A stretch of DNA of 48,724 nucleotides from Lachnospiraceae bacterium (GCA_017434885.1 JAFSGE010000052.1:1-48724), one strand, 5' to 3'. Positions 1-8,544 are shown, numbered from the stretch's first letter. Notes: a model not told the origin generated them from the sequence alone. A program made the numbers and translations.

Positions 1-6
1 AAACAT

Positions 7-79
7 GGGATCTTAGCTCAGCTGGGAGAGCATCTGCCTTACAAGCAGAGGGTCACAGGTTCGAGCCCTGTAGGTCCCA
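7..79 (+). tRNA. tRNA-Val (anticodon TAC)
   Basis: A full cloverleaf can be drawn. The acceptor arm GGGATCT pairs with AGGTCCC, with one T-G wobble. The anticodon stem TCTGC/GCAGA encloses loop CTTACAA, giving anticodon TAC at 40-42. The T-arm carries GGTTCGAGCCC. CCA is not encoded. It lies 23 bases before tRNA-Leu, so the two probably share a transcript that starts outside the window. Confidence 0.97.
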
Positions 80-102
80 CTAATCAATTTTATATTGATT
101 AT

Positions 103-188
103 GCCGCAGTGGCGGAACTGGCAGACGCACAGGACTTAAAATCCTGCGGGACTAATCTCCCGTACCGGTTCGATTCCGGTTTGCGGCA
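103..188 (+). tRNA. tRNA-Leu (anticodon TAA)
   Basis: Class II tRNA of 86 bases with a long variable arm, as expected for leucine. The acceptor GCCGCAG pairs with TTGCGGC. The anticodon stem CAGGA/TCCTG encloses loop CTTAAAA, so the anticodon is TAA at 137-139. The T-arm reads CCGGTTCGATTCCGG. A terminator follows 12 bases later. Confidence 0.97.
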
Positions 189-200
189 TGGATAAAAAGT

Positions 201-240
201 GCTTGAAATGCTGACAAATACAGCGTTTCAAGCGTTTTTT
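201..240 (+). terminator. Intrinsic terminator of the tRNA transcript
   Basis: GCTTGAAATGCTG (201-213) pairs with CAGCGTTTCAAGC (221-233) around a 7-base loop, with a single mismatch-like position, and is followed directly by a run of T. It ends the Val-Leu tRNA transcript. Confidence 0.9.
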
Positions 241-361
241 GTTGTTGCAAAATTTGTTTGTACGTGTTTGTACACCGCATAAATACTGGGGTTCAGGCTT
301 TTTTTAATATAAATTGCATGATAAAATAACAACATAATAGAAAGATAATAATGGAGAGACT

Positions 362-964
362 ATGACTGAAAAAGAAAAAGCAGCGGCAGGGTATCTGTAC
401 AATGCAAATTATGACGAAGATATTTTGAATAGTATTACAAAATGTAATGATTTGTGTTATGAGTTCAATCAATTACGTCCGTCACAGCGCAAAGAACAGA
501 GTGTAATACTCAAAAAGATTTTTGCTCACATGGGTGAGAATGTAGCGGTGAATGCGCCGTTTTGGTGTGATTATGGTTACAATACCACGGTAGGAGATTA
601 TTTTTTTGCTAATCATAATTGTCAGATATTAGATGGCGGTAAAGTTACTTTTGGAAATCATGTTTTTATTGCACCAAATTGTTTGTTTACAACGGCAGAG
701 CATGCATTGGATGTCAAGCAACGCAATGCCGGACTTGAGGTGGCATTGCCGATTACTGTCGGTAATAATGTTTGGATTGGAGCAGGATGTATTATTTTGG
801 GTGGTGTGACAATTGGAGATAATACTGTGATTGGTGCAGGAAGTGTAGTTACCAAAGATATTCCGCCCAATGTGATTGCTGTGGGTGTGCCCTGTCGTGT
901 TCTGAGGGAGATTACAGAAGAAGATAAGAACCGTTATCCGATATGCCCTGAGAATAAAGAATAA
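362..964 (+). CDS. Sugar O-acetyltransferase (maltose/galactoside acetyltransferase family)
   Basis: A 200-residue left-handed beta-helix acyltransferase of the Maa/LacA type, which transfers acetyl from acetyl-CoA to a sugar hydroxyl. The N-terminal Mac domain (about residues 5-60, GYLYNANYDEDI) precedes hexapeptide repeats (about 70-185). These include NAPFWCDYG, FIAPNCLF and the loop TTAEHALD, whose His sits where the family's catalytic His lies. The tail ITVGNNVWIGAG...VIGAGSVVTKDIP is typical. The start has GGAGAG just upstream. It is a single-gene unit, with a two-way terminator separating it from the convergent pair downstream. The exact sugar acceptor cannot be read from sequence. Confidence 0.9.
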   Translation: MTEKEKAAAGYLYNANYDEDILNSITKCNDLCYEFNQLRPSQRKEQSVILKKIFAHMGENVAVNAPFWCDYGYNTTVGDYFFANHNCQILDGGKVTFGNHVFIAPNCLFTTAEHALDVKQRNAGLEVALPITVGNNVWIGAGCIILGGVTIGDNTVIGAGSVVTKDIPPNVIAVGVPCRVLREITEEDKNRYPICPENKE

Positions 965-965
965 A

Positions 966-1000
966 AAGAGGAAGCGATACATAGTATTGCTTCCTCTTCT
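966..1000. terminator. Bidirectional terminator between convergent genes
   Basis: AAGAGGAAGCGATAC (966-980) pairs with GTATTGCTTCCTCTT (984-998) around a 3-base loop with one wobble. A and T runs lie on either side, so it can serve both the acetyltransferase (+) and the NTF2-like/SDR pair (-). Confidence 0.8.
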
Positions 1001-1052
1001 ATTATATGAAGGCTTTATGAATGATGTTATAATGGTGATGGATGGAACCGCT

Positions 1053-1385
1053 TTATTTCGGTCTTACGGTAAGTCTTTCAATCAGACCGTTTTCATCCAC
1101 TTCACGGACAGTGGCAATCGCCATGATGTTATAACCGCCAAAGTTGGCAATGAATTCTGCTTGGGTATCGTTTACAACTTCGGCTTCCATGATGGAATAC
1201 TGGCGGAAACCGAATTTGTTACGGAAGAACATGTTGATGGCTTCTTTTCCGTAAATATGATATTCTCTTTGGGATGCAGAGTTGCTGCAGTAGTCGCTTA
1301 AAATACCGTTTTTGGTGAAAAGTTCTGCTAAGCCTGCAAAGTCTTTATTTTCCATGGTTTCTACATATTTTTCAATGGGTTTCAT
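1053..1385 (-). CDS. NTF2-like / SnoaL-fold protein
   Basis: A 110-residue single-domain protein that reads as a nuclear transport factor 2-like (SnoaL/DUF4440 type) fold. It has an N-terminal helix (IEKYVETMENKDFAGLAELF), a following Asp-containing segment, then strands ending in VREVDENGLIERLTV. Such folds act as small dehydratases, isomerases or ligand-binding proteins; no catalytic set can be assigned with certainty. The ATG chosen (complement of 1383-1385) has GGAGG eight bases upstream. A longer TTG-started reading would begin inside that ribosome binding site. It lies 72 bases downstream of the SDR gene on the same strand, so the two are probably one operon. Confidence 0.75.
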   Translation of the reverse strand: MKPIEKYVETMENKDFAGLAELFTKNGILSDYCSNSASQREYHIYGKEAINMFFRNKFGFRQYSIMEAEVVNDTQAEFIANFGGYNIMAIATVREVDENGLIERLTVRPK

Positions 1386-1457
1386 TATATTATCCTCCAA
1401 ATTTTTATAATAGATGTTTTTGGTTTGTAATCATTATGTAATGATGTAAGCTACAGT

Positions 1458-2246
1458 TTAGTATACTTTCTCTGAGTTGAGTAGTGCGTCTGTTCCACCG
1501 TCTACGAACATGATATTGCCGTTAACACCTCTTGCGGCATCAGAAGCAAGGAATACCATTACTTCAGCAATTTCTGTAGGATCCATCAGACATTCCTGAC
1601 CATATTTGGTGGGAATGGGAAGCGCATTCAGCGCCATTTTTGCAGAAGTGCTCATGGTAGCAGTCATTGCCGTATGAACATTTCCGGGGGCAACTGCATT
1701 GATGCGGACACCGTTTGCTGCCCAAGAAGAGGAAATACGTCTTACCCATCTTGCAAGTGCATATTTGGTTGAAACGTAGAGACTGTTGCCTACGGAGAGA
1801 TTGGTGGAGTCCATAGAAGAAACAAGACTTAAGACTCTCTTTTCATCACCGATATTGTTCAGCAAGTCTACAATATCTTTACGTCCGGCTCCCTGAGAGA
1901 TGGTATTGGATACGGTAACTACGCAGCTTCCGTGCTTTTTTTCTAAAAGGTCATATACACCTACGGCTACGGCTACGGTACCAAAATAGTTTAAAGATAC
2001 TATCAAAGGCAGGTTACCGCAGGCACCGGATACGCCGGCGTTGCAAATCATACCGTCAAGTCCTTCGGGATGCATCTCGTGAAGCTTATTGATTGCTTCT
2101 TCTCTTCCTTCAGGGGAAGCGAGGTTCACGCAGATATCACCGTCCTTTAAGTCGATGTTGATAACTTTGTGTCCATTCTGTAATAAAAGTTCCTTTGTTT
2201 TTGCTCCGATTCCGCTGGAAGCACCTGTGATTGCATATACGCCCAT
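1458..2246 (-). CDS. SDR-family oxidoreductase, 3-alpha-hydroxysteroid dehydrogenase/carbonyl reductase-like
   Basis: A 262-residue short-chain dehydrogenase. It shows the cofactor motif TGASSGIG (7-14), NAG (69-71), an active-site Ser region (VTVSNTIS, 113-117) and YxxxK at Tyr157/Lys161. The layout, with LNYFG in mid-protein, a long insertion before the Tyr, and [15 protein letters not shown] after it, resembles the 3-alpha-hydroxysteroid dehydrogenase/carbonyl reductase branch. The substrate is not shown by sequence and could be a steroid, a bile acid or another carbonyl compound. AAGGAGGAT precedes the ATG. It is divergent from a MocR-type regulator and followed by an NTF2-like gene, which suggests a small regulated two-enzyme cassette. 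Confidence 0.88.
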   Translation of the reverse strand: MGVYAITGASSGIGAKTKELLLQNGHKVINIDLKDGDICVNLASPEGREEAINKLHEMHPEGLDGMICNAGVSGACGNLPLIVSLNYFGTVAVAVGVYDLLEKKHGSCVVTVSNTISQGAGRKDIVDLLNNIGDEKRVLSLVSSMDSTNLSVGNSLYVSTKYALARWVRRISSSWAANGVRINAVAPGNVHTAMTATMSTSAKMALNALPIPTKYGQECLMDPTEIAEVMVFLASDAARGVNGNIMFVDGGTDALLNSEKVY

Positions 2247-2297
2247 GATTTTATCCTCCTTAATTTGGCTTATGGTTACGCTTTTTGTTTTCGCGTA

Positions 2298-2326
2298 TTG
2301 TTTTTTGTTTATGACTCTAGTATAAT
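2298..2326 (+). promoter_or_regulatory. Candidate promoter for the MocR-type gene
   Basis: A TATAAT box (2321-2326) lies 17 bases after a weak -35 (TTGTTT, 2298-2303), inside the 134-base divergent spacer. The same spacer must hold the promoter of the minus-strand SDR and any operator for the regulator. I could not define the operator clearly. Confidence 0.55.
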
Positions 2327-2380
2327 CAAAACTGATATCTTTTAAATGACCAAAACGAATAAAAATAAGGATACCAGATT

Positions 2381-3775
2381 ATGCTAACATATGACTTGTC
2401 ACAAAGGGGAAAGCGTACGATGTATGAGTTCCTCTATGAAAAGATGAAAGATGATATTCTCGCAGGGCGGCTTGCTAAAGGGGAAAAACTTCCTTCAAAG
2501 CGCGCTTTGTCAGAGCATCTTGCAGTCAGTGTAAAGACTGTGGAAAATACTTACGACCAATTACTTTTGGAGGGGTATATCCGTTCTGAGGAAAAGAAAG
2601 GGTATTATGTAAACCACATTGAAAAAGTGACGGGAAATGGACCTGCATACGCTTCTTTTGTCACAAAGTATCAGGAAGAAGAATATCTGGCAGATTTTAC
2701 TGCAAATAATATTCATTATGAAAAGTTTCCGTTTGCTACGTGGGCAAAGGTAATGCGAGAGACATTGACGGATTATGACACCTCGTTGCTTAAGACGGTG
2801 CCTTTTAATGGAGTAGAAGCGTTGCGGGTGCAGATTGCGGAGTATCTTTACCGGTATCGGGGAATGCAGGTGTCTCCGGACCATATTATTGTGGGGGCGG
2901 GAACAGAGTATTTGTACAGTAGGTTGCTGCAACTGCTTGGGCAGGATGCGATATATGCGGTGGAGAATCCGGGATATCGTAAAATTGCCAAGCTGTATGA
3001 GGCGAATCACAGTAAATGGACATATATTGATATTGATAAACAGGGGATGGATGTTGATGCACTCAGGCAGTCTCAGGCTACTGTGATTCATGTGTCACCG
3101 GAGCATCATTATCCTATCGGGCTTGTGATGCCGGTGGGGAGGCGGCAGGAACTTCTTGCATGGGCAGCACAGGAGAAGGAACGTTATATTATAGAAGATG
3201 ATTTTGACTGTGAATTTCGAATGGTGGGCAGACCGATACCATCCATGCAATCTATGGATCGAAGTCACCGTGTGATATATATGAATACTTTTTCCAAGAC
3301 CATGGTACCCTCATTGCGTATCAGCTATATGGTATTACCGGAAAAGCTTATGGAACGGTACATCTCTACCATGAATTTTTACTCATGCACAGTGTCGGGA
3401 TTTGAGCAGTATGCCTTGGCTTCTTTTATGGAAAAGGGATATTTCGAGCGTCATATCAGAAGAATGATAAATTACTATAAGCAGCAGAGAGATTTTATAA
3501 AAAAAGTAATTAAAGTTTCTGAACTTGGCAAAGTGTGTAAAATCATAGAAACCGGTGCGGGAACGCATTTTCTGTTACACATTGATACGCCTCTTAGTGA
3601 TGTGGAAATTAAGTGGGCAGCAAAGGAGAAAGGAATTTTACTGAATTGTCTGTCGGAGTTTTGTTTTGAAAATCGGGAGAGATACAAGGGGCTATTGATT
3701 ATGAACTATTCCGATATGGAGGAGAGGCAGCTTAGGAAGGCGATTGCCGCACTGGAAGAAATATTTTGCGAATGA
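2381..3775 (+). CDS. MocR/PdxR-type transcriptional regulator (GntR HTH fused to aminotransferase fold)
   Basis: 464 residues. The N-terminal GntR winged helix-turn-helix (about 12-80; GEKLPSKRALSEHLAVSVKTVENTYDQL falls in this part) joins a fold-type I aminotransferase domain (about 105-460). The PLP-binding Lys is Lys306 in NTFSKTMVPSLR, and IIEDDFDCEF carries the Asp that contacts the pyridine nitrogen. MocR proteins use PLP or a PLP-amino compound as effector and usually control a neighbouring gene. The natural target here is the divergent SDR/NTF2 pair. A pyridoxamine kinase occurs about 41 kb away at 45274, but no PdxST genes are visible, so a role in vitamin B6 control is only one option. 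Confidence 0.9.
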   Translation: MLTYDLSQRGKRTMYEFLYEKMKDDILAGRLAKGEKLPSKRALSEHLAVSVKTVENTYDQLLLEGYIRSEEKKGYYVNHIEKVTGNGPAYASFVTKYQEEEYLADFTANNIHYEKFPFATWAKVMRETLTDYDTSLLKTVPFNGVEALRVQIAEYLYRYRGMQVSPDHIIVGAGTEYLYSRLLQLLGQDAIYAVENPGYRKIAKLYEANHSKWTYIDIDKQGMDVDALRQSQATVIHVSPEHHYPIGLVMPVGRRQELLAWAAQEKERYIIEDDFDCEFRMVGRPIPSMQSMDRSHRVIYMNTFSKTMVPSLRISYMVLPEKLMERYISTMNFYSCTVSGFEQYALASFMEKGYFERHIRRMINYYKQQRDFIKKVIKVSELGKVCKIIETGAGTHFLLHIDTPLSDVEIKWAAKEKGILLNCLSEFCFENRERYKGLLIMNYSDMEERQLRKAIAALEEIFCE

Positions 3776-3816
3776 GCAAGTACTTTTGGAAGATGCTTTT
3801 TTATTCCGGGTGAATG

Positions 3817-3825
3817 TGGTATGAT
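3817..3825 (+). promoter_or_regulatory. Extended -10 promoter element
   Basis: TGGTATGAT matches the extended -10 form (TGnTATAAT), and there is no clear -35. It covers the first possible ATG at 3821, so transcription would begin near 3832. This supports the downstream start at 3854 for the next gene. Confidence 0.6.
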
Positions 3826-3853
3826 AGGAACAGAGAGTTTTGAGAGGTGCCAT

Positions 3854-4585
3854 ATGTTCAGAGAGATGCGCAGAAAAAATCAGCGGATGGAAGATGCAAG
3901 GAGTATAGAAATTCTGGAGAAAGGCAGCTACGGAGTGTTGGCACTTTCAGGTGATGACGGATATCCCTATGCAGTTCCCATGAGCTATATTTATGATAGT
4001 GGGAAGATATATTTTCACGGTGCAAAAGAAGGACATCGCTTTGATGCTGTTTGCCAAAATGAAAAAGCTTCTTTTTGCGTGGTGGAGCAGGATGAAGTGG
4101 TGCCGGAACAGTATGCGACGCATTACAGAAGCGTGATTGCATTCGGCAGAATCCGTATCATGGAGGAAGGCGCAGAAAAGAGACTGGCAATAGAGCTGCT
4201 TGCGGATAAGTATCATCCCAAAGCAACAAAAGAATTCCGCAATCACACAATTGAAGCAGAAATGCCGGCGTTGTGTATGTTTGTTCTGGAAATAGAGCAT
4301 TTGACGGGAAAGGAAGCAAAGGGACTTCGGGAAGAAAGATATGCATGTCCCTGTTGCGGAAATTATACTTATAACATGCCGGCGCAAAAAAGTCACGGAT
4401 TTATTTGTCCGGTCTGCTTTTGGGAAAACGACAGACTGGTAAAATCAGAAGAAGATGTCAGCGAAGCGAATCATGGATTGACGTTATTTGAAGCAAGAGA
4501 AAACTATGAAAAATTCGGAGCTTGTGCTGAACGCATGGTTTCATATGTACGCCCGCCTGTGAATGCAGAAAAGAAGAAAGCTTGA
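3854..4585 (+). CDS. Pyridoxamine 5'-phosphate oxidase-like (Nim family) domain fused to a CPCC zinc-ribbon-like domain
   Basis: 243 residues. The first two thirds form a split-barrel flavin-binding domain of the NimA/PPOX-like type, with EKGSYGVLALSGDDGYPYAVP, then IYFHGAKEGHRFDAV, then FGRIRIMEE. The last ~75 residues match the cysteine-rich CPCC family, with CPCC followed by CPVCFWEND; four or five Cys are placed to bind a metal. Nim relatives reduce nitroimidazoles or bind FMN, but the substrate is unknown here. The ATG at 3854 has GAGAGG upstream, whereas the in-frame ATG at 3821 lies in the promoter. DUF896 follows 18 bases later and is probably cotranscribed. Confidence 0.82.
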   Translation: MFREMRRKNQRMEDARSIEILEKGSYGVLALSGDDGYPYAVPMSYIYDSGKIYFHGAKEGHRFDAVCQNEKASFCVVEQDEVVPEQYATHYRSVIAFGRIRIMEEGAEKRLAIELLADKYHPKATKEFRNHTIEAEMPALCMFVLEIEHLTGKEAKGLREERYACPCCGNYTYNMPAQKSHGFICPVCFWENDRLVKSEEDVSEANHGLTLFEARENYEKFGACAERMVSYVRPPVNAEKKKA

Positions 4586-4603
4586 TAAGAGGAGACGATT
4601 ATT

Positions 4604-4816
4604 ATGACAATGGATGAAACTATAAAGAGAATTAATGAGTTGTATCATAAATCTCAGGCAGAGGGGCTTACAGATGCTGAAAAAGAAGAGCAACAGCTTC
4701 TTCGCCGTAAATATATTGATAGTGTGAGAGGAAACTTGAGGGGACAGCTTGAAAACCTTTCTATCCAAAGACCTGACGGTAGTATTGAGAAGGTTAAAAA
4801 AGTTTCTAAGGATTAA
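4604..4816 (+). CDS. DUF896 (YnzC/UPF0291) family protein
   Basis: A 70-residue two-helix protein. It has the family signature ETIKRINELYHKSQAEGLT, then EKEEQQLLRRKYIDSVRGNLRGQL and a short C-terminal tail. In Bacillus subtilis the relative YnzC lies in an SOS-induced operon, but its molecular role is not established. No LexA-type box is visible upstream of this copy. GAGGAGA precedes the start. It closely follows the Nim-like gene and is separated from carB by a promoter. Confidence 0.9.
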   Translation: MTMDETIKRINELYHKSQAEGLTDAEKEEQQLLRRKYIDSVRGNLRGQLENLSIQRPDGSIEKVKKVSKD

Positions 4817-4825
4817 TTATCTGAA

Positions 4826-4855
4826 TTGACATTGACTGCTATATAGTGATAAAAT
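4826..4855 (+). promoter_or_regulatory. Promoter of carB
   Basis: TTGACA (4826-4831) and TAAAAT (4850-4855) are separated by 18 bases, which predicts a start near 4862. This leaves a leader of about 37 bases before the carB ATG and excludes starts upstream of it. A short TGCAG/CTGCA hairpin lies in the leader. No PyrR-binding loop was recognised. Confidence 0.65.
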
Positions 4856-4898
4856 ATTGCAGATGAAAAAAAACTGCAGAACTCAGGAGGATTTTTCT

Positions 4899-7800
4899 AT
4901 GCCTAAAAGAACAGATATCAATAAGGTTCTGATTATTGGCTCAGGACCGATTATCATTGGTCAGGCTTGTGAATTCGACTATTCCGGAACACAGGCTTGT
5001 AAGGCACTTCGTAAGCTGGGATATGAAATTGTACTTGTAAACTCCAACCCAGCAACTATTATGACAGACCCGGAGACGGCGGATGTTACTTATATTGAAC
5101 CACTTAATGTGGAGAGACTGGAACAGATTATTGCAAAGGAACGCCCGGATGCACTTCTTCCGAACCTTGGCGGACAGTCCGGTCTTAATTTATGTTCTGA
5201 GTTAAATCAGGCCGGAGTTCTGGATAAATATAATGTAAAGGTTATCGGCGTTCAGGTAGATGCAATTGAACGTGGTGAGGATCGTATTGAATTTAAGGCG
5301 GCAATGGACAAGCTGGGAATTGAAATGGCCCGCAGTGAAGTTGCTTACAGTATAGAAGAAGGTTTGGCAATTGCGGATAAGTTAGGATATCCCGTTGTAC
5401 TTCGTCCTGCTTACACCATGGGTGGTGCCGGTGGCGGTCTTGTTTATAATAAGGAAGAATTAAAAACCGTTATGGCAAGAGGTCTGCAGGCTTCCTTAGT
5501 AGGACAGGTTTTAGTAGAAGAATCCATTCTTGGCTGGGAAGAACTTGAAGTAGAAGTGGTTCGTGATGCGGATAACAATATGATTACCGTGTGCTTCATT
5601 GAAAACATTGACCCATTAGGTGTGCATACAGGTGACTCTTTCTGCTCCGCTCCCATGCTGACAATTTCCGAAGATTGCCAGAGAAGATTAAAAGAACAGG
5701 CATTTAAAATTGTTGAGTCTGTAGAGGTTATCGGCGGAACTAATGTGCAGTTTGCACATGACCCTGTGACAGACAGAATTATCGTTATTGAAATTAACCC
5801 TCGTACTTCCCGTTCCTCAGCGCTTGCATCCAAGGCAACAGGCTTCCCTATTGCGCTTGTATCTGCAATGTTGGCAGCAGGACTTACTTTGAAGGATATT
5901 CCCTGCGGTAAGTACGGCACTTTAGATAAGTATGAACCGGATGGAGACTATATTGTTATCAAGTTTGCCCGTTGGGCATTTGAAAAGTTCAAAGGTGTAG
6001 AGGATAAGCTTGGTACACAGATGCGTGCGGTCGGCGAAGTTATGAGTATCGGTAAAACTTATAAGGAAGCCTTCCAGAAAGCAATCCGCTCCTTGGAAAC
6101 AGGTCGTTATGGTCTTGGTCATGCCAAAAACTTTGACGCACTGACAAAAGAAGATTTGCTGAGAATGTTAATTACTCCGTCCAGTGAACGTCATTTTATT
6201 ATGTATGAAGCACTCCGTAAGGGAGCTACCGTAGAAGAGATTCATGAGATTACTAAAGTGAAGGCATACTTCATTGAGCAGATGAAGGAATTGGTTGAGG
6301 AGGAAGAAGCAATCCTTTCTCATAAAGGTAACATGATTCCTGATGAGATGCTGATTTCTGCCAAGAAGAACGGTTTTGCGGATAAGTATTTGAGTCAGCT
6401 TTTAGAGATTCCTGAAGAAGACATCCGCAATAAGCGTATTGCACTCGGCGTAGAAGAAGCATGGGAAGGTGTGCACGTAAGCGGTACAGAGGACAGTGCT
6501 TATTATTACTCCACTTACAATGCGGAAGACAAGAATCCTGTCAGCGACAAACAGAAGATTATGATTTTAGGTGGTGGTCCTAACAGAATCGGTCAGGGTA
6601 TCGAATTTGACTATTGTTGTGTGCACGCGGCAATGGCACTTAAGAAGCTTGGCTTTGAGACAATCATTGTAAACTGTAATCCTGAAACAGTATCTACAGA
6701 CTATGATACTTCTGACAAGCTGTACTTTGAACCTTTGACATTGGAAGATGTTTTAAGTATTTATAATAAGGAAAAACCTCTCGGTGTGATTGCACAGTTT
6801 GGTGGTCAGACACCTCTTAATCTGGCAGCAGATTTGGAAAAGAACGGTGTAAGAATTTTAGGAACAGCACCTTCTGTGATTGATTTGGCGGAAGACAGAG
6901 ATTTATTCCGTGCTATGATGGAAAAATTGGAAATCCCCATGCCTGAGTCAGGAATGGCTGTAAATGTAGAAGAAGCAATTGAAATTGCAAACAAAATCGG
7001 TTATCCTGTTATGGTTCGTCCCTCTTACGTGCTTGGCGGACGCGGTATGGAAGTTGTGTATGATGAAAAGAGCCTGACAGAATATATGAATGCGGCAGTT
7101 GGTGTAACACCGGACAGACCCATTCTGATTGACAGATTCTTAAACCATGCTTTGGAATGTGAAGCAGATGCAATCAGTGACGGAACTCATGCATTTGTGC
7201 CTGCAGTAATGGAGCATATCGAACTTGCAGGTATTCACTCCGGTGACTCTGCATGTATTATTCCTTCTGTACATATTACAGAAGAGAATGTAAAAACCAT
7301 TAAAGAATATACCAGAAAGATTGCGGAAGAGATGCATGTAAAAGGTCTTATGAATATGCAGTACGCAATTGAAAACGGCAAGGTATTTGTTCTGGAAGCA
7401 AATCCCAGAGCATCCCGTACGGTACCTCTTGTTTCCAAGGTATGTAATATCCGTATGGTACCCATTGCGACAGATATTATTACTTCCGAAATTACAGGCC
7501 GTCCTTCACCGGTACCGGCGCTTAAGGAACAGATTATTCCAAACTATGGTGTAAAAGAAGCGGTATTCCCCTTCAACATGTTCCAGGAAGTTGACCCTAT
7601 TTTAGGGCCTGAAATGCGTTCAACAGGTGAAGTACTTGGATTATCCCATTCCTACGGGGAAGCATTCTTTAAAGCACAGGAGGCATGTCAGTCCAAGCTT
7701 CCGTTGGAAGGAACCGTTCTTATCTCTGTAAACAATAAGGATAAGGATGAAGTAGTGGAAGTGGCAAGAATGCTTGCTGATGATGGATTTAAGTTAGTAG

Positions 7801-8120
7801 CAACAGAAGGAAACTATGACCTTATTTCTGCTAACGGCATTCCTGTAACAAAAGTAAAGAAACTTTATGAGGGGCGTCCGAATGTAGCGGATATGATTAC
7901 CAACGGAGATATTCAGCTTATTATCAATTCGCCGGTAGGTAAGGACAGCGTGAATGATGACAGTTATCTTCGTAAAGCAGCCATTAAGGCAAAGGTTCCT
8001 TACTTTACAACTGTAGTTGCGGCAAAGGCGACAGCAGAAGGTATCCATTATGTGAAGACACATGAAGACAGTGAAGTGAAGTCCTTACAGGAATTACACA
8101 GCGAGATTCATGATAAATAG
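4899..8120 (+). CDS. carB: Carbamoyl-phosphate synthase large subunit
   Basis: 1073 residues, the standard length. It makes carbamoyl phosphate from bicarbonate, two ATP and ammonia channelled from CarA, feeding pyrimidine and arginine synthesis. Two homologous ATP-grasp halves are visible. The first starts at NKVLIIGSGPIIIGQACEFD and the second at QKIMILGGGPNRIGQGIEFD. Both carry ATP-grasp acidic motifs (VIEINPRTSRSS and VLEANPRASRTVP). The C-terminus is the MGS-like allosteric domain. AGGAGG lies eight bases before the chosen ATG. The small subunit gene carA, normally adjacent, is absent from this window. A terminator follows, so this is a one-gene transcript. Confidence 0.98.
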   Translation: MPKRTDINKVLIIGSGPIIIGQACEFDYSGTQACKALRKLGYEIVLVNSNPATIMTDPETADVTYIEPLNVERLEQIIAKERPDALLPNLGGQSGLNLCSELNQAGVLDKYNVKVIGVQVDAIERGEDRIEFKAAMDKLGIEMARSEVAYSIEEGLAIADKLGYPVVLRPAYTMGGAGGGLVYNKEELKTVMARGLQASLVGQVLVEESILGWEELEVEVVRDADNNMITVCFIENIDPLGVHTGDSFCSAPMLTISEDCQRRLKEQAFKIVESVEVIGGTNVQFAHDPVTDRIIVIEINPRTSRSSALASKATGFPIALVSAMLAAGLTLKDIPCGKYGTLDKYEPDGDYIVIKFARWAFEKFKGVEDKLGTQMRAVGEVMSIGKTYKEAFQKAIRSLETGRYGLGHAKNFDALTKEDLLRMLITPSSERHFIMYEALRKGATVEEIHEITKVKAYFIEQMKELVEEEEAILSHKGNMIPDEMLISAKKNGFADKYLSQLLEIPEEDIRNKRIALGVEEAWEGVHVSGTEDSAYYYSTYNAEDKNPVSDKQKIMILGGGPNRIGQGIEFDYCCVHAAMALKKLGFETIIVNCNPETVSTDYDTSDKLYFEPLTLEDVLSIYNKEKPLGVIAQFGGQTPLNLAADLEKNGVRILGTAPSVIDLAEDRDLFRAMMEKLEIPMPESGMAVNVEEAIEIANKIGYPVMVRPSYVLGGRGMEVVYDEKSLTEYMNAAVGVTPDRPILIDRFLNHALECEADAISDGTHAFVPAVMEHIELAGIHSGDSACIIPSVHITEENVKTIKEYTRKIAEEMHVKGLMNMQYAIENGKVFVLEANPRASRTVPLVSKVCNIRMVPIATDIITSEITGRPSPVPALKEQIIPNYGVKEAVFPFNMFQEVDPILGPEMRSTGEVLGLSHSYGEAFFKAQEACQSKLPLEGTVLISVNNKDKDEVVEVARMLADDGFKLVATEGNYDLISANGIPVTKVKKLYEGRPNVADMITNGDIQLIINSPVGKDSVNDDSYLRKAAIKAKVPYFTTVVAAKATAEGIHYVKTHEDSEVKSLQELHSEIHDK

Positions 8121-8134
8121 TAACAGCAGACAGG

Positions 8135-8164
8135 GGAGTGCCGTAGATTGCGGTACTCCTTTTT
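8135..8164 (+). terminator. Terminator of carB
   Basis: GGAGTGCCG (8135-8143) pairs with CGGTACTCC (8151-8159) with one wobble, around a 7-base loop, followed by a run of T. Confidence 0.92.
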
Positions 8165-8243
8165 GTATGGTATAGTGAAAAGAAAAGTAAATTTTTCATT
8201 CGACTAGAGATGCGAATAGAATAAGAGAGAGGAATGATATAAT

Positions 8244-8471
8244 ATGAATCCTGCAGTACTGATGAAAATTATGAGTGCAAAAAATACATTTACTGCAAAT
8301 CATCCTAAGTTTGCGGCATTCCTTAGTGCTGTATTTAGGAACGGTATCGAAGAGGGAACAATTATAGAAATTACAGTACAAAAACCGGGACAGGAGGCAC
8401 TTACTTCCAATTTAAAGGTGCAGCAGTCTGATTTGGATTTGTTGCAGAGCCTTCAGGAACTTGCGCGGTAG
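8244..8471 (+). CDS. Small conserved-looking protein of unknown function
   Basis: 75 residues with no signal peptide or membrane segment. It begins with a helix (NPAVLMKIMSAKNTFTANHP), has a mid region FAAFLSAVFRNGIEEGTIIEITVQKPG that looks like helix then strand, and ends in a helix DLDLLQSLQELAR. I do not recognise a named family. A good ribosome binding site (GAGAGGAA) and codon use like its neighbours support it as real. It stands between the carB terminator and an independent promoter, so it is probably monocistronic. Confidence 0.7.
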   Translation: MNPAVLMKIMSAKNTFTANHPKFAAFLSAVFRNGIEEGTIIEITVQKPGQEALTSNLKVQQSDLDLLQSLQELAR

Positions 8472-8505
8472 GAGATTTTTTGTTTTTTATAGTCAGAAAG
8501 GTTCA

Positions 8506-8534
8506 TTGACAGCCAAAAATCTTTGTTGTAGGAT
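8506..8534 (+). promoter_or_regulatory. Promoter of the Glu/Lys-rich lipoprotein gene
   Basis: TTGACA (8506-8511), 17-base spacer, TAGGAT (8529-8534). It implies a leader of about 130 bases before the ATG at 8670. Confidence 0.6.
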
Positions 8535-8544
8535 TTTCTTTGTG

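Noticed and set aside
629-982. Minus-strand reading frame within the acetyltransferase gene
   Set aside because: Composition is Cys/His/Asn-rich and antisense to a well-supported gene; no ribosome binding site.
987-1301. Plus-strand 104-residue frame
   Set aside because: Antisense to the NTF2-like gene, which has a good GGAGG site and a sensible fold.
4586-4603. LexA box expected upstream of DUF896 (YnzC is SOS-induced in Bacillus)
   Set aside because: No GAAC-N4-GTTC type site was seen in the spacer or the region before the preceding gene.
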